DNA from: Candidatus Neoanaerotignum tabaqchaliae | Lineage (GTDB): Bacteria > Bacillota > Clostridia > Lachnospirales > Anaerotignaceae | Reading direction: 5' to 3' | DNA length: 5,155 nucleotides | Assembly: GCA_904420235.1 (NCBI GenBank) | Contig: CAJFUS010000107.1 | Location: forward strand, 1 to 5,155 | In this document: piece after piece, positions 4,751-5,155 of the stretch | Layout: each line of letters opens with the position of its first letter | Numbering within the stretch: the stretch's first letter is position 1 | Notes under the pieces: model-generated | Told to the model about the DNA's origin: nothing | Seen by the model: the letters and a program-made list of their open reading frames with translations, nothing else | The model's database searches: none | Program-made: the position numbers and the translations under genes

Positions 4751-5155
4751 CTAAGGTCCGCCTGCGTCTCTTTCCCTCATCAGCCTCTCCAGCTTCTCAT
4801 AATCATAGCTTCTTTGACTGTACTTTACAAAGCTGTTGGCGCTTTTGGGTCTTTCAGTTCCCCTATCCTTTTCCGCAGTAGGTTTTTCGTTCAAATACCC
4901 CTCAAACTTAACGCCGAAAAGAGTTTCCGGCCGCAAATATTTCTCCCTATCAGGGTCGCCCCTCCATTGAGCGCACTTTTTGTCAATAACAGCCTTAAAA
5001 TCCTCGGCCGAAAATCCCTCTTTCAGCCTTCCGTCAATCAAACGCCTTGTTCTTTCTATGCCATGCTTAAAATTCTTGCCGGATTTCAAATTAAGATAAT
5101 CAACAACATCGGTATAAATCTTTTCCCTGTACGCTCCATTTTCCGCCGTATAATG
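4751..5155 (-). CDS. Phage replisome-organizer-like protein, C-terminal part (Phg_2220_C-like), cut by window edge
   Basis: The frame is open from the right window edge to a TAG stop, giving the last 134 residues of a longer protein. A TTG at 5089 could be taken as a start, but it falls inside the domain (VVDYLN-L-KSGKNF) and has no ribosome-binding site, so the gene clearly begins beyond the window. Visible residues about 13-89 fit the conserved phage C-terminal domain Phg_2220_C: DYLN..SGKNFKH, RLIDGRLKEGFSAEDF, VIDKK, a Trp in CAQWRGDP, and KYLRPETLFGVKFEGYLN. The tail is polar and ends with SYDYEKLERLM, as often seen after DnaD-like replication proteins. Such proteins are phage replisome organizers or helicase loaders acting at the phage origin, usually with an N-terminal winged helix, which is not visible here. 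The phage regulator gene lies just downstream, separated from the stop codon by 64 nt. Domain recognition is strong; replication function is inferred. Confidence 0.88.
   Translation of the reverse strand, partial: HYTAENGAYREKIYTDVVDYLNLKSGKNFKHGIERTRRLIDGRLKEGFSAEDFKAVIDKKCAQWRGDPDREKYLRPETLFGVKFEGYLNEKPTAEKDRGTERPKSANSFVKYSQRSYDYEKLERLMRERDAGGP

Overview
The window looks like a chromosomal segment of an endospore-forming, anaerobic-type Firmicute (class Clostridia, probably a Lachnospirales-like gut lineage). The evidence is a SleL/YaaH-type spore-cortex glycosidase, strong AAGG/GGAGG ribosome-binding sites, AT-rich leaders, intrinsic terminators with T tracts and a purine-rich coding strand. 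The taxonomic placement is an inference. Gene density is low: four real genes cover about 3.0 of 5.2 kb.

Layout. (1) 1-175: a compact array of perfect hairpins arranged as two related units, sharing a 22-nt direct repeat, with no gene. (2) 175-285: an AT-rich leader. (3) 286-1602 (+): a two-LysM plus GH18 glycoside hydrolase without a signal peptide, the architecture of spore cortex-lytic enzymes. (4) 1603-2210: about 0.6 kb without a credible gene, holding two families of degenerate direct repeats. (5) 2213-3171 (+): a self-contained transcription unit consisting of an extended -10 promoter, a strong ribosome-binding site, a 246-residue FabG-like short-chain dehydrogenase and two terminator-like hairpins in tandem. 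(6) 3172-4125: about 1 kb with strong strand asymmetry (pyrimidine-rich top strand), a perfect 52-bp direct repeat 552 bp apart and only short broken reading frames. (7) 4126-5155 (-): two phage-type genes in one orientation. The upstream one carries a Phg_2220_C-like replisome-organizer C-terminal domain and is cut by the window edge. The downstream one is a small coiled-coil plus helix-turn-helix protein of the RinA/sigma-region-4-like late-regulator type.

How they fit together: the two plus-strand genes look like independent chromosomal monocistrons, one for spore germination and one for a reductase step of unknown substrate. The minus-strand pair looks like the end of the early module of a prophage that extends beyond the right edge. 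Where terminase genes would normally follow, there is instead about 1 kb of apparently non-coding sequence with a long duplication, so this may be the eroded edge of a prophage. No new defence or mobile system is clearly visible. The most unusual items are the hairpin-cassette array at the left edge and the 52-bp duplication in the 3.2-3.8 kb gap.
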